Shown: positions 11,697 through 23,029 of the stretch, piece by piece
Numbering within the stretch: position 1 is the stretch's first letter
Layout of the letters: every line of letters begins with the position of its first letter
Assembly: GCA_034440615.1 (NCBI GenBank)
Contig: JAOTOM010003944.1
Location: forward strand, 1-64,000
Origin: Ashinkailepas kermadecensis
Lineage: Eukaryota > Arthropoda > Thecostraca > Neolepadidae
Reading direction: 5' to 3'
Length of the DNA stretch: 64,000 nucleotides
Position numbers and translations under genes: made by a program
Notes under the pieces: generated by a model
What the model saw: the letters and a program-made list of their open reading frames with translations, nothing else
Told to the model about the DNA's origin: nothing
Databases searched by the model: none

Positions 11697-11903
11697 ACTC
11701 GGACGTGACGTCAGCGAGACAACTCTGGCGTGACGTCAGCGAGACGACTCGGACGTGACGTCATCGAGACGACTCGGGCGTGACGTCAGAGGGACGACTC
11801 GGGCGTGACGTCAGCGAGACGACTCGGGCGTGACGTCAGCGGGCTGACTCGGGCGTGACGTCAGCGGGCTGACTCAGGCGTGACGTCAGCGGGGTGACTC
11901 GGA
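11697..11903. repeat. 25-bp array of perfect TGACGTCA sites
   Basis: The palindromic octamer TGACGTCA (CRE/ATF consensus) occurs at 11706, 11731, 11756, 11781, 11806, 11831, 11856 and 11881. These are eight perfect copies at exactly 25-bp spacing, while the rest of the unit (GCGAGACGACTCGGGCG) varies. Whether any factor binds is unknown. Confidence 0.95.
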
Positions 11904-12682
11904 CGGCGCGGCGACGGCAGCCACCTCGCGCGCTCGTCACGCTTCGTCGCAGCCCTGCAGAGGCGGCGCTCAAGTCCGGGTCACGGGTCGTGGCGTCTGT
12001 GACCCGTCACGGCGCCGCGGGCGCACTTGCCACGACAGGTGTCGACCGCTTGGCAGGTGTCGACAGGTATCGGCATCGGGATGCCGAGACCTGTCGCCCA
12101 CGGCCGGCCGCAGCGTCTCCGCAGGCGCCGGCTCATCCCGTGTGATGAATTGAAGAAATGATTCAATTGAATTCAATGATGATTGTGTCGCACAATTAAT
12201 CACACAGAGCTCGACAAAACGGTGCCGGCGCAGCCAAGAACAAAAAATATTAGCGGTTGAGCACTGACGTCTTCTCGGAGATAGTTTCACCGGATCTAAA
12301 CTCGTTCACGCCCACGTGCATTCCTTTCACGAGCCCGAAATCAGGAGAAAGAAACGGCGAAGGCGCGATACATCAAGTGCTTTTTACCCCAGCTAAACAT
12401 GCCCCAAAAAAGTGCAGAAAAACCAGTGAAGTCGCACGCCCTAAGCTCATCCATCACTACCGGATATGTCCGGCACCAATCAAGGACCAGGACTACAGTA
12501 CCGCACGACCTGAGCTCGTCCATCACTACTGGGTCTGAACTGCACCAATCAGTGCCCATGACTACTGGACCAACGTGAGAAGAGAGGAACAGAAACATCT
12601 GCTCTCAGATGTCTGAGTTTTCGTTGTGGCTCTTTTGTCTCGGAGGATCTCTTTTTTTGTTTGGAAATGTCCGAGTGGTGCG
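11904..12682. other. Unique DNA with a short degenerate duplication
   Basis: At about 12443-12570 a block with CATCACTAC and CACCAATCA words is present in two to three diverged copies. No gene is recognised. Confidence 0.5.
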
Positions 12683-12880
12683 GTCACCACCGCGACCCGG
12701 GCTACTGCCGGACCCCGCCGGTACCGTGGTCACCACCGACACCCAGGCTACTGCCGGGCCCCGCCGGCAACGCGGTCCCCGGCACCACCCGGGCTACTGC
12801 CGGGCCCCGCCGGCACCGTGGTCCCCGGCACCACCCGGGCTACTGCCGGGCACCGCCGGCACCGCGGACCCTGGTGACAC
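12683..12880. repeat. 45-48-bp GC-rich minisatellite, four copies
   Basis: GGGCTACTGCCGG or a variant recurs near 12699, 12744, 12789 and 12837, with CCGCCGGCACC in each unit. Three frames are open across it, which is a composition effect. Confidence 0.9.
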
Positions 12881-13564
12881 CCATGCGCGGATATCTGGAT
12901 GATGGCTCACTCGAGGCGAACAGTCTTCTTTAGGATTTTGCCTGAGTAATCAGCGAACTTCTCGAAATCTGGGCACATTTTACGAGCACAGTAGTATTTC
13001 GAAATGGCCTTTACACCCATAGCCATGACTAACTATTTGCTCTGAGGTTTCCGAATGAGCTCTAACATTGGCATTGAACCCTGCAGGCAGGTAATCCTAA
13101 TGGTTTGGAGAATCTCCTACAATCCGATGCGAAAGCTGCCATAACCGATTATGTGATCACTCACGGCAGGCCGCATTTTCTGACGGTGTCATGGCGCACA
13201 CGTCAGATATTATAGAGTCAGTACACAAGGGAGACTTAAACCAGGTTTTACAGCGGGTACTACGCCAAAATGTTACACTAGAGGATACATGAGGTCTTGA
13301 TCAGAAAGGATCACCAGGATTTTATCGCCAGGATCGGAACGAGTTTGCCGCGACAGGGAAGGCCGGTCGATAAAAGTTCAACTTTAGGGCGCATCGAACC
13401 CTGATGATTATTTGGCGGCCGTGGCACGACACACGAAACGACGGGGAAGACTGACGGCGACCGAGAATTTGACAACCCTTACATGGACCAAAGGTCGATG
13501 TCCTGGCGATATCCCAACTGGGCAGAGCGATCGTCCGACCACACCTCGGCCGAGATCGGACGGA
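12881..13564. other. Unique DNA, nothing recognised
   Basis: Moderate composition and short frames only. No tRNA, repeat or transposase motif was seen. Confidence 0.5.
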
Positions 13565-13910
13565 CCTCGAACTGACATCACAGCCACGGACACCACAGTC
13601 ACGGACATCACAGCCACGGACATCACAGTCACGGTCAGCACAGCCACGGCCATCACAGCCACGGCCATCACAGCCACGGACATGGACATCACAGCCACGA
13701 ACATCACAGCCACCACCATCAAACGGCCATCACCCTCGGCCATCACAGTCACGGTCAGCACAGCCACAAGCACGGACATCACAGCCACGGCCATCACAGC
13801 CACGGACATGGACATCACAGCCACGGACATCACAGCCTCGGCCATCACAGTCACGGTCAGCACAGCCACGGACATCACAGCCACGAACAACACAGCCTCG
13901 GACGTCACAA
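13565..13910. repeat. 15/9-bp array of CATCACAGCCACGG words
   Basis: About 22 units built from GGACATCACAGCCAC and shorter GGCCATCACAGTCAC-type variants. Threonine/alanine/isoleucine frames on the plus strand and valine/methionine frames on the minus strand arise from the repeat. Confidence 0.92.
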
Positions 13911-14155
13911 AACAACGTCACAGGAAACCTCAGAAGCAGGTGTCGCAGACAAATGGCGGTGTGAGAAGCCATAGCCGGGCGTTGTTGGTGTCAAAAACCA
14001 TACGGGTGTGAGAAGCCATAGCCGAGGCAGATGTTAGATGCAGATGGCAGTCTGGTGATAGAGGTAGACACTGGATGAAGACGTCGGCAACGGACGCCAG
14101 AGACAAATGGCGGTCGGAGACAAACGACGGAGGATGAATAAAATACGAAATTAGA

Positions 14156-14322
14156 CCTTGGGTTCTTTTACGACGCGTCCGACAGCTGGGTGGCATAGCG
14201 TCGCCAACCTCTCACACCGATTGGTCGTGTGTGGACTCGGTAATGTCACCGGTTGTGGGATTCAGACCCACGATCTTGCCATCAAGAGCCCAACTCCCTG
14301 CCGACTGAACTACCGCGGCTTC
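14156..14322 (-). mobile_element. tRNA-derived SINE, subfamily 2, degraded
   Basis: On the minus strand a tRNA-like head (degraded B box, GGGTCTGAATCC) is followed by a body containing GAGAGGTTGGCGACGCTATG and the tail GTCGTAAAAGAACCC. It is closest to the copy at 26472-26634. The preceding 240 bp (13911-14155) hold a partial duplication of GAGAAGCCATAGCC. Confidence 0.75.
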
Positions 14323-15084
14323 AATAAAATGAGTGGGATACCAGCAGCGGACCTCAGTGACAGGCCACGAGGAAGACATCAGGGCGGCGGACACGTTACG
14401 GAGACCAACATCAGACGCGCATCTCACGCGCAAACCGCGGGGGCCGACACCCGTCCGGCTTCGGGGACCGTCACCGCGAAGCGGACCACTTGCCCGGCCG
14501 ACGCACGGCTGGCTGCGCGCGCGCGCGGGGAAAGCGCCGCGCTGCGCCGCGCTGCGCCGCGCATTGTGAGAAACAGGAAAGTGAATGCCGCCGTCACGTC
14601 ACGCCCACTCCCGAGCAGCTCCGTCACCATTACGCGGCCGATGGTGTGCGGCGGACGTGACGCCGCCGGCCGCCCACCGCCGTCTGACGCTGCCCGCCTG
14701 GTGTGGCGCTGGTGCGCCACCGGCACCTCCTGGTGCTGTTGGATTATTAGGGTTTCAGGGTGCGTCAACCCCAATTGGGTTATTTTGCAAAAATTGTGGT
14801 TAAGCGCCTGATGGTGCAGCACCTGTTGCTGAACCTCTTGGTTTAATTCGACCTGGTACAACCCCGGTGCAACCCTCCTGATGTAGCCACTATTATGAAG
14901 CACCTGATGGTGCTCTAGCTCTACCTGTTGTGGAGCCTTCTGTTTCGTGTTCGTAACCCTTATCGTGTTAGTCCGTTCGCGTAGGCTACGCCGGTGCAAC
15001 CTCCTCTGTTAACCAACCTCCAGTGCAACACATTGGTGTGTAGTATATAACTTGGAGTCCAGTCCTGATCCTGATTCTGATCGT
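14323..15084. other. GC-dense then mixed unique DNA; Q/H-rich frame
   Basis: The first half is CG-dense with (GCGCCGCGCT)n. The second half (14740-14990) repeats words such as CCTGATGGTGC and ACCTGTTG. It gives a minus-strand frame of 191 codons rich in Gln, His and Val (14424-14999). I do not recognise the peptide; simple-sequence origin and a real low-complexity exon are both possible. Confidence 0.35.
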
Positions 15085-15168
15085 GGTCCGTGTGGCTGAG
15101 TGGTCACTTTATTTGGACCGCCCGCGGGCAGGAGCGATGTCGATGTCGCGAATTCGGATCCACGCATC
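15085..15168 (+). other. Degenerate tRNA-like segment (possible SINE head)
   Basis: GTGGCTGAGTGG (near 15092) fits an A box, and GAATTCGGATCC (near 15149) is a near B box about 56 bp on, as in tRNAs with a variable arm. The acceptor and T stems do not pair convincingly, so a functional tRNA is unlikely. Confidence 0.3.
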
Positions 15169-16194
15169 TCCGAGACTGTGCTCGGTGTAAACACACAACC
15201 AGGACTCTGACAAGCGCCAGTTTCGTGGCGATATATCTGTAAGAAATCGTCAGAAACTTCCGGCCAGGTGTGATATAATGTGTGTGTATATATATATATA
15301 TATGCATCGCTAAAAAACTCAAATCACGGGAAATCTTCTTTGAGTGACTGCCCGTTATGGCTGGTCACAGCTAACAGACTTACCCACCCGGTCAGGTCAG
15401 TCGCCCCCCCCCCCCTGGTCGCATCACCATGGCGGGGGGAGTTCAGCCATGGTTGACGTTGCGGTTCCACGGGGCCGCTGGAGACGCGCGAGACATCGGT
15501 ATAATGCCCGTCCGGACACCATCGCAGGCGGGACAGGTGCGAACCTGAAGAAAACCTACGTGTGCGCTCAGCAGGCGCCCGCGTGCGGGGATCGCCTTTG
15601 GGTCGTGTGCGCAGGAAATAGATGGTTTGCACAGCTCCCCAAATCCTCACCACTGTGTGTTCCACTGAAGTGGACAACAGTCCACTTCACTGGCAGACCC
15701 AGCCGGGGGGGGGGGACGGGAGGGTCGGGAGTGCCTCTCCCAAAAAGGCTAGTTGTAGGAGAAATGAAAACTGATCGAATACTCAATGCATTTTAGTTAG
15801 GAGAACGTCATTATATACGCTTTTTCGGTTTAAAGCATTCGATATATGTAGGGTTGTTCACAATAACAGCACATCTAGCACATTTTTCATCGCTTGGAGC
15901 CATCGGTCCTTCCCGAACTCATCCTCCCCCATCCCACACCCGCCCCACAAAAAGGCGGCTCAACCTGTCAATGATCCCCTGCTCCAACTCTGGTCACTTC
16001 ATTGGTCCGGCACGTCACTGCTGCAGTGACGCGGGTGCCCTGCACGTGCAGAGACGTCGGCACCCCGAGCCGTGCACGGTGCAGAGTGCACACAACTGCG
16101 GCTTGCTCCGTGGCCGCGCTGAGCCGACACAAAACGAGCAGACACCACTCAGCAGAAACGACGGCGGGTCACGTGACAACCAGCGGCCACCAGG
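15169..16194. other. Unique DNA with (TA)n and homopolymer runs
   Basis: Holds a TGTGTGTATATATATATATA microsatellite at about 15280-15302, a C run near 15405-15415 and a G run near 15703-15712. No gene is recognised. Confidence 0.5.
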
Positions 16195-16872
16195 GGCCAC
16201 ATGTGCCGTCAGGTCCGCGTGGCTCTCAAAACGTGCACGGTCATATGGTCCACAAGGGTCACGGGCGCCACCTGCCACAGGGGCCACGTGTGCCGTCAGG
16301 TCCGCGTGGCTCTCAAAACGTGCACGATCATATGGTCCACAAGGGTCACGGGCGCCACCTGCCACCGGGGCCACATGTGCCGTCAGGTCCGCGTGGCTCT
16401 CAAAACGTCCACGATCATATGGTCCACAAGGGTCACGGGCGCCACCCGCCACAGGGGCCACATGTGCCGTCAGGTCCGCGTGGCTCTCAAAACGTCCACG
16501 ATCATATGGTCCACAAGGGTCATGGGCGTCACCTGCCACAGGGGCCACATGTGCCGTCAGGTCCGCGTGGCTCTCAAAACGTCCACGATCATATGGTCCA
16601 CAAGGGTCATGGGCGCCACCTGCCACAGGGGCCACATGTGCTATCAGGTCCGCGTGGCTCTCAAAACGTCCACGATCATATGGTCCACAAGGGTCACGGG
16701 CGCCACCCGCCGCAGGGGCCACATGTGCTATCAAGTCCGCGTGGCTCTCAAAACGTTCACGATCATATGGTCCACAAGGGTCATGGGCGCCACCCGTCAC
16801 AGGGGCCACATGTGCCATCAGGTCTGCGTGGCTCTCAAAACGTCCACGACCATATGGTCCACACGAGCCACG
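16195..16872. repeat. 87-bp minisatellite, eight copies
   Basis: Units start GTGCCGTCAGGTCCGCGTGG at 16203, 16290, 16377, 16464, 16551, 16638, 16725 and 16812, spaced exactly 87 bp. Each unit includes GATCATATGGTCCAC. Because 87 is divisible by three and the unit is almost stop-free, all three plus frames and one minus frame stay open for 220-350 codons with a 29-residue periodicity. Substitutions are spread over all codon positions by eye, so coding selection is not evident. Confidence 0.95.
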
Positions 16873-18119
16873 TAGCTAGCGCGTCCAACATGAGTCACAT
16901 GCGCCACTCAGCTCCATGGCACACATCGGATGCATGGCCTGCATCATGGCACCACATGGGTCACATGTTGCACACGATCCACAGTTCAATTACATCAATC
17001 ACACTGGCCTCATGGAAGAAAATGTCCACATGGGTAAGCCAGGTCACGTGGTGAACACGGCTCACCTCAATATAGTATTCCTCCCTGACTGCGGTCAGGG
17101 AGGCCGGTCTCGGTCGCGCACGCCGCGGTGCCCACAGTCAGTGGCATCGCTCGCGTGGTCCACACCTGCCGCATGTATCGCACCCACCACGCACGAAGCA
17201 GCGGACATTGATCGCCTGATCAATGCGATCAATCAACGACCGGGCGCTGGTTCGACCGCAGAAACTGGAGCTTAGAACAACCTGGGTGGGTGGGGGGTAG
17301 GGGTGGGGGGGGAGATTTCACAACGCTTGACGCTGGTCAAATAATGCAGCCAACTGATTGACTGGACGGGTATTGTGGCTCACGGGCGCATCGACTGCCC
17401 CGGTCACGCAGCGTCCGGAGGCCAGCTGAACCTCAGCTGGGCATAATGGACACGAGATGCTCGGTCAGCACACCCAAGACCTAGCACACCCACCCCGCCC
17501 TCAGTGTACGAACGGCACCGGAATTTCGGCAGCCGAGAATGGCTGGCTTTAAGTAAAGCTGAAGGAGGCGCTGAAAGAGCTGTACGTGGGAATGTTTGAG
17601 TATTGTATGCATGTGTTTTTAATGTTTTAGTAGCCTCCTGTCACCACTTTTTTAGGTTTTTGAATTTGATATGAGTGTCTTTGGTACCAATAAGTTGATT
17701 TTGATTGATTGATGGGTGGTGTCTACCGGCTGACTCGACACCAGGCAACCTGCAACAGCCCGGTGAACTTCGGCCGGCGATTGCCTCCACTGCCTTCGCG
17801 CAGGGTACTTGAAGACGTTTCAGCGCAAATTTTGCGCAAACCTTCGCACTTCACGACGACTGATGTCATTGACGAAGAAAGCGGTGTGGCAGTGTTCTGT
17901 GTAGTATCGTGGTTTGCACAGCACCACAGCTGAGACAAATTACGCATCAACTCACATCGGTTAGCTCGCCACAAGACTTCCCCTCCATACGCACCTGTTA
18001 GTCACAAATTCAAATGGTAACTCCGTTGGCAATCTCCGACCCCTGACTGATTCCAGGGTACTCCAGGCCCCAGGATGGACCGAATCTGTCAACCGGTCCA
18101 ATCTTTCAACCGGTCGCCA
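16873..18119. other. Unique DNA, no gene recognised
   Basis: Continues with CACATG-rich decayed sequence to about 17050, then ordinary unique DNA. Short frames only. Confidence 0.5.
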
Positions 18120-18268
18120 ACCAGTCCGCCAGTCAGTCAGCCGGTCATCCAGAGCTAATCAGCCGTCGGCACATCCAACTAATAAACCAGCCAACCAGCC
18201 AGCCAACCAGCCAGCCAACCAGGCAGCCAACTAGCCAGCCAATCAGTCAGCCAACCAGCCAGCAGCAC
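18120..18268. repeat. (CAGCCAAC)n-type microsatellite
   Basis: Irregular CAGCCAACCAGC and CAGTCAGC words, densest at 18177-18265. Confidence 0.85.
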
Positions 18269-18535
18269 AGGAATGGGTCAACAAACCCACAAACCGGCCG
18301 ATCAGCCACTGGCCAGCGGGCGGCCGACAGCCGCACGTCGCCACCGCCTCCGACGAGCGCACCCGGCCATCGGCTGGCACTGCGGTCCGGAGGGCGCCGA
18401 CGTCGTCCACGCCGCCTTCACCAGGCGTCATCCGGCGTGGTCGGCTCACCCGGCAGCTGCGGCGAAGGTGACGTAGCCGCCGCACAGTCGTGCCGACGCG
18501 ATACGTCTGCCGGCGTGTCGGAACGCGCCACGTGC

Positions 18536-18862
18536 GCGCGTGTCGACCGCGTCCACCGAGGTCGTGACGCTGCGACGGGACGGCGGCGCTGAATCACCAC
18601 TGAGAATCTGCGACACGCGCATGTCGACCACGTCCACCGAGGTCGTGACGCTACGACGGGACGGCGGCGCTGAATCACCACTGAAACTGCGACACGCACA
18701 TGTCGACCACGTCCACCGAGGTCGTGACGCTACGACGGGACGGCGGCGCTGAATCACCACTGAGAATCTGCGACACGCACACGTCGACCACGTCCACCGA
18801 GGTCGTGACGCCACGACGGGACGGCGGCGCTGAATCACCACTGAAATCTGCGACACGCACAC
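18536..18862. repeat. 80-bp minisatellite, four copies
   Basis: Units run from CGACCACGTCCACCGAGGTC through GGACGGCGGCGCTGAATCAC to GCGACACGCAC. The preceding 18269-18535 is unique GC-rich DNA. Confidence 0.93.
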
Positions 18863-21740
18863 GCCCAGCCGTCGTGAGTAACTCCGCAAACGCAATCACT
18901 TCGTTCGCCGTGATATATTCAATGGAAATTATGATAAACTGCTGTTCTAGTGTAGGTAAATGATAACAAATCATCGGTGTCACGGACGTCGTAAATTTTT
19001 TACCCAACTGCACTTGCAGTTAATTTGCATGTTTGTTCGCGCTGAACCATTTAATCACCGAGCTAGCTAAAAAGAGATGAATTCGTCTTGAACACGCAGA
19101 CACATTGCAGACACACAGAATGTCTGGCTGATCAGCCAACAAAGTGCATAGAACTTCGCCGAGTAACTTCAGCGACACGTCACGACACACCTGTGCAATC
19201 ATTGGCCTATTCCCAGCTGGTTTGGCAGGGAACGTTTCACACAGTTACCGAGTATTCTCGTAACCTGGCAAACAAACAGTCACGATCCGTGCACGTGCAT
19301 TTTATGCAACGCCAGTGGAAACACTGAGTTCATTAGCTCCAGTGAAATAAAGCCACGTAACTACCGTAAATGTGCAGCCAATAAATCACGGCAAGCGCGG
19401 CCGCACTGCGTCAGCTGTATCCAGCATGCACGCTGAACACTGCGGCCCAGCGCGCACGCGACGACCCAAATCACCGCGCAACAAGCACGTGCTGCGGTCA
19501 GCGTTTTCAGACGGTTCGCTGTCGTGCACAGCAACTGTGATCTCAACAGCGGCGCTGTGCGACAGCAGTCCTGCCAGCCGATGTAGCCACAGCTGTGCTC
19601 AGCCGCGTGAGGTGAGCTCGCCCAGAACCAGAAATGGCCGATGAACACGCATTTTTTATTGAAATAACTGCCAGTGAAACACATCGCGGACTAGTGTCGA
19701 ATGGTAGACAGCCCAAATTAGCGTAGGATCACCTTGACTGGATTTGTTTTTTGGGGGTAGATCACGAGCAATGTCTCGAAAGTTGCAACACGCTTTGAAG
19801 TGATTCTCGGTACAATGAAATCTCAGTTCGCTCCATATTAAATAATTATATTCAACCAATTAAGTAAACCACCTGTAACACAACATAGTGCATGACTTAG
19901 ATAGAAGACCAAATGCGTCTTATCCGAAGAATTGGGATAAAACGACATACGTGACGTCCAATACATTCTTCGCTACAAATACTGTGCGATAAAAAGCATT
20001 GAACAAAATTGCAACAAAAAAACGAAAAGCAAAGTAAAACGAACAGAAAACAAAGAATTTCAAATAGCATATGAGCACAGGCAGATAGATACGAGCTTGC
20101 TAAATTAAAATATCCTACTCACAAAGAACGAAGCTACTTTCATGTCCGTATTTTACCAAGATTATAAGGTGCGTTTTTTTCCAAGTGATAGACCTATCAA
20201 AAGTATCATAGCCGGGCTGCCCAAGCCGATCTTTTCCGATAGGAAGACCCTGTCGCTTTCGGCAGCCTCGCTCTAAATGAAGTTCATCATCACGCAGAAA
20301 ATCCACAAGTGTTTTTTTTCCCGCCGCCTCCAAATTCCATCAGCCTAACAGGTACCACTAATTTCAAGATCCACCATGGGCACGGATAAATGCGTAAAAC
20401 ATGACCCCCATTATCAGCTTAATTCTAACACACAGCTACAAATGAGACTACAAAATGCAAACACACCGTGTCTTCAAACGTCTTAACATCCGCGACATGA
20501 CGAAAAGCAGCCGGCATGCGCGTCTGCGGCCAGATACGAGGTAAGTGTATTCACTGTGAGTAGGTCTGCGACTGTCAGCCGTGGCATTTAAGGAACACGA
20601 ACCAATCGCATCACATGGGGATAGTGATGCTTTCCCACCTCAGCCACACATGTTAAACCTATTGCGAGCTTTTGTTGCCATTCTGGAGTGTTCTCTGAGA
20701 AACAGAAAGGATAGCGAGGCGCATCACACCTCTATCACGCACATTTCGCTGGGTTGGCTTATTGCAGATGCATCTTGGAACATTTCCTGCAATTCTGGCG
20801 ATCCCTACATCGATAAGAGCAAACCAGTTGAAAGCACATTTGTCTTCTTGGTGGCGTAATACACCAAGAGAGCAGAACCATCCGCAGCTGGGCAATAGCT
20901 GATGCCAAGGCGCGTGCGCGCAGTAATTACATAACATGTCCGCGACATATATCTTGGTAATCACTAACATCCCAGACACACGCAGCAGTCAAGGTTTGGA
21001 CATAGTTTAACCTTGTACCAGGTAGAATTATTAAAAACATACGACATCTCCGGCAGCACAATGCGCCGATCGTTTCGCATTAGTTCAGACTTGAATAAGT
21101 GGGCGATTGAAATGAACTCTGCAATTGGAATTAAGCTCAGGTCAAGGCCAAGGCACAACTGTTGCTCGGTACGACAGAAAGGTCTGCAGATGTTTATATC
21201 ATTGCAGTGACACATGTGCGAATCAGACCCGTATTGCACAAGGCCAGTTCTCATTTTTTGGCAGCATGGAAGACGGTACAAATCAGGTGTCGGTTACCAT
21301 GAGCGCTACTTAAAGCCTAGCCAATCGATATGGCTGAGCACAATGCATGAGCATTCCAGTCATGCAATCTGGACAGGTTGAGTGTTCAATTTTCCTGTTT
21401 TGTTAGCATTTCCAGGTGTATGCTGTCAATGTTACCCGTGCTGTTTCCGATGGATAAATTCATTTCGGTCACGCGAGTACGAAAAGCGCTGCAGTATTTC
21501 GGCCAGGGTTGGATTTGTGATTAATAATCCTGGATGTGGAGAGGAAAATGTAGGGTAATCAAATATGGAGGACATTTTTATTCGAACCTGTGACAGAATC
21601 TCAGCTTGCACTTTCCAGTGAACGCTTGAGTACTTCATCACAGAGCAATTTATTGTCAAACAGCACCGTTCAACCTACAAATGAGAAGAAAGAGGATAAT
21701 TTTATCGGGACATTTCCGCATCGCCCAACACAGCCGCACA
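18863..21740. other. 2.9 kb of unique DNA without recognised gene
   Basis: Ordinary mixed-composition sequence, AT-richer between 19650 and 20500. Frames on both strands reach about 107 codons (for example 19361-19684 minus and 20659-20979 minus). I see no domain, tRNA, tandem array or transposase motif in any of them. Confidence 0.5.
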
Positions 21741-22350
21741 AAGTCGGCCGGCCGTGCGCCCGCAGCAGGACGGCGGCCGCGGCGAACACGGAGCGGTGCG
21801 GCGTACCTGGCGCGGCTGCACGACACCGCACCGCCGGACTGGACGGGACGACAGCCGCACGTGTGCACACTTTGCAGACGGGCCGCCGTCGGCTCGGCGG
21901 CACTCGACGATCGGCCGTCGGCCGAAGTCGGCGCGGCCCCGGCATTGTGTGTCGAACACGATCGGGCGCGGCGGCTGCCGCTCCGACGCCGAGCAAGCCG
22001 AGAGAACATGCCGAGCAAGCCGAGAGAACATGCCGAGCAAGCCGAGAGAACATGCCGACAGCGCAGGAGCGGCTACTCCGGCGTGCTCTCCCACCGCGCA
22101 GATCCTCCGGCAGCGAGGAGATCGAGGAGAGCATCTTCCGCAGGGAGGCTCTGCGACACCGGTTGGCCGCCGAAGACCCAACCTCCAGACCCGACGGCTC
22201 CTTAGGCCACCCAGGTCCTCCGGACGCTCCTCCGACCGCGCAGACCCCCAGCCGCTCCTCCGACCGCTGCTCCCTGGAGAGTCACGGGCGGGGGTGGGGG
22301 AGTGAGGCCGACTGGAGCGTGCCACAGGCACCATTGGGGGAGGTGGAACA
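21741..22350. other. GC-dense segment, possible exon material
   Basis: All three plus frames and several minus frames are open. One plus frame (from 21681) contains a CTLC and later LCVEH spacing that could be metal-binding, but this is weak. At 21998-22053 a 21-bp unit (GAGCAAGCCGAGAGAACATGC minus one base) is repeated three times. It may be an exon or a CpG island next to the zinc-finger-like motif at 22417. Confidence 0.3.
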
Positions 22351-22398
22351 AGGTTGACCGGGACCGGCTCTCCGGGCCGAAGGTTGGCCGGGCCCTCC

Positions 22399-22548
22399 AT
22401 GACAGCGCCGGAGGAATGTGCCGCGTGCGGCTCCGCCTTCCGGTCAGCCCAACTGGTTTCGGCTCATGAAGCTGGCCACTGGCCTGACCGGAACAACTGG
22501 TATGGTTGGCGTATCACAGCAGACGGCCACCGCAGTCGCTGTGAATAG
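22399..22548 (+). CDS. Short frame with one C2H2 zinc-finger motif
   Basis: A 49-codon frame contains CAACGSAFRSAQ followed by LVSAHEAGH. The spacing is C-X2-C-X12-H-X3-H with the aromatic and leucine residues at classical C2H2 positions. C2H2 fingers bind DNA or RNA, usually in series; here there is only one, and the frame stops 25 codons later. Upstream in the same frame a TGA lies at about 22306, so a longer protein would need an intron. It could be the last exon of a zinc-finger gene, a pseudogene fragment, or a chance match in GC-rich DNA. The ATG at 22399 was chosen only as the nearest in-frame methionine. Confidence 0.25.
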   Translation: MTAPEECAACGSAFRSAQLVSAHEAGHWPDRNNWYGWRITADGHRSRCE

Positions 22549-22689
22549 CGCCCCGGTCCGGGAGGTGGCTGAAATGGCTGACGGCAACACACCAGCTGGG
22601 ATGGTCCGTGACATCGGCTCAGCACTGGCCCAGTGACCTCCGACATCGGCAAACCGACTGACACATCGTTTGACGTCTGCACACTGAGT

Positions 22690-22830
22690 GAGCTGTTCTC
22701 TGACATCGTCACACTGTCTGAAATTCCCTCCGACATCGTCACACTGTCTGAAATTCCCTCCGACATCGTCACACTGTCTGGAATTCCCTCAGACATCGTC
22801 ACACTGTCTGAAATTCCCTCCGACATGGGC
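22690..22830. repeat. 30-bp minisatellite, about five copies
   Basis: Units of GACATCGTCACACTGTCTGA plus ten bases (AATTCCCTCC). It shares the GACATCG start with the large 29/30-bp array that begins 200 bp downstream and is probably its diverged edge. Confidence 0.88.
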
Positions 22831-23029
22831 GCGCTGCCTCCACTATCCTCTGATATCACAACAATAATTGGAATATTCTTCCACATATCTGCACTAGCTT
22901 GGGCGCCCTATCATGCCTGCAGGGTAGGTGAACTCCCTCCATCGTCGAGACATTAGGTGCAACTCTCGCTGACATCGACATAGTAGGTGCAAGTCCCTCT
23001 GACGTCGAAACAGCAGGTGCAACTCCGTC

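Noticed and set aside
15854..17054. Plus-strand frames of 341 and 350 codons with a 29-residue repeat
   Set aside because: They come from the 87-bp minisatellite. Several frames on both strands are open at once, so one coding frame is not favoured.
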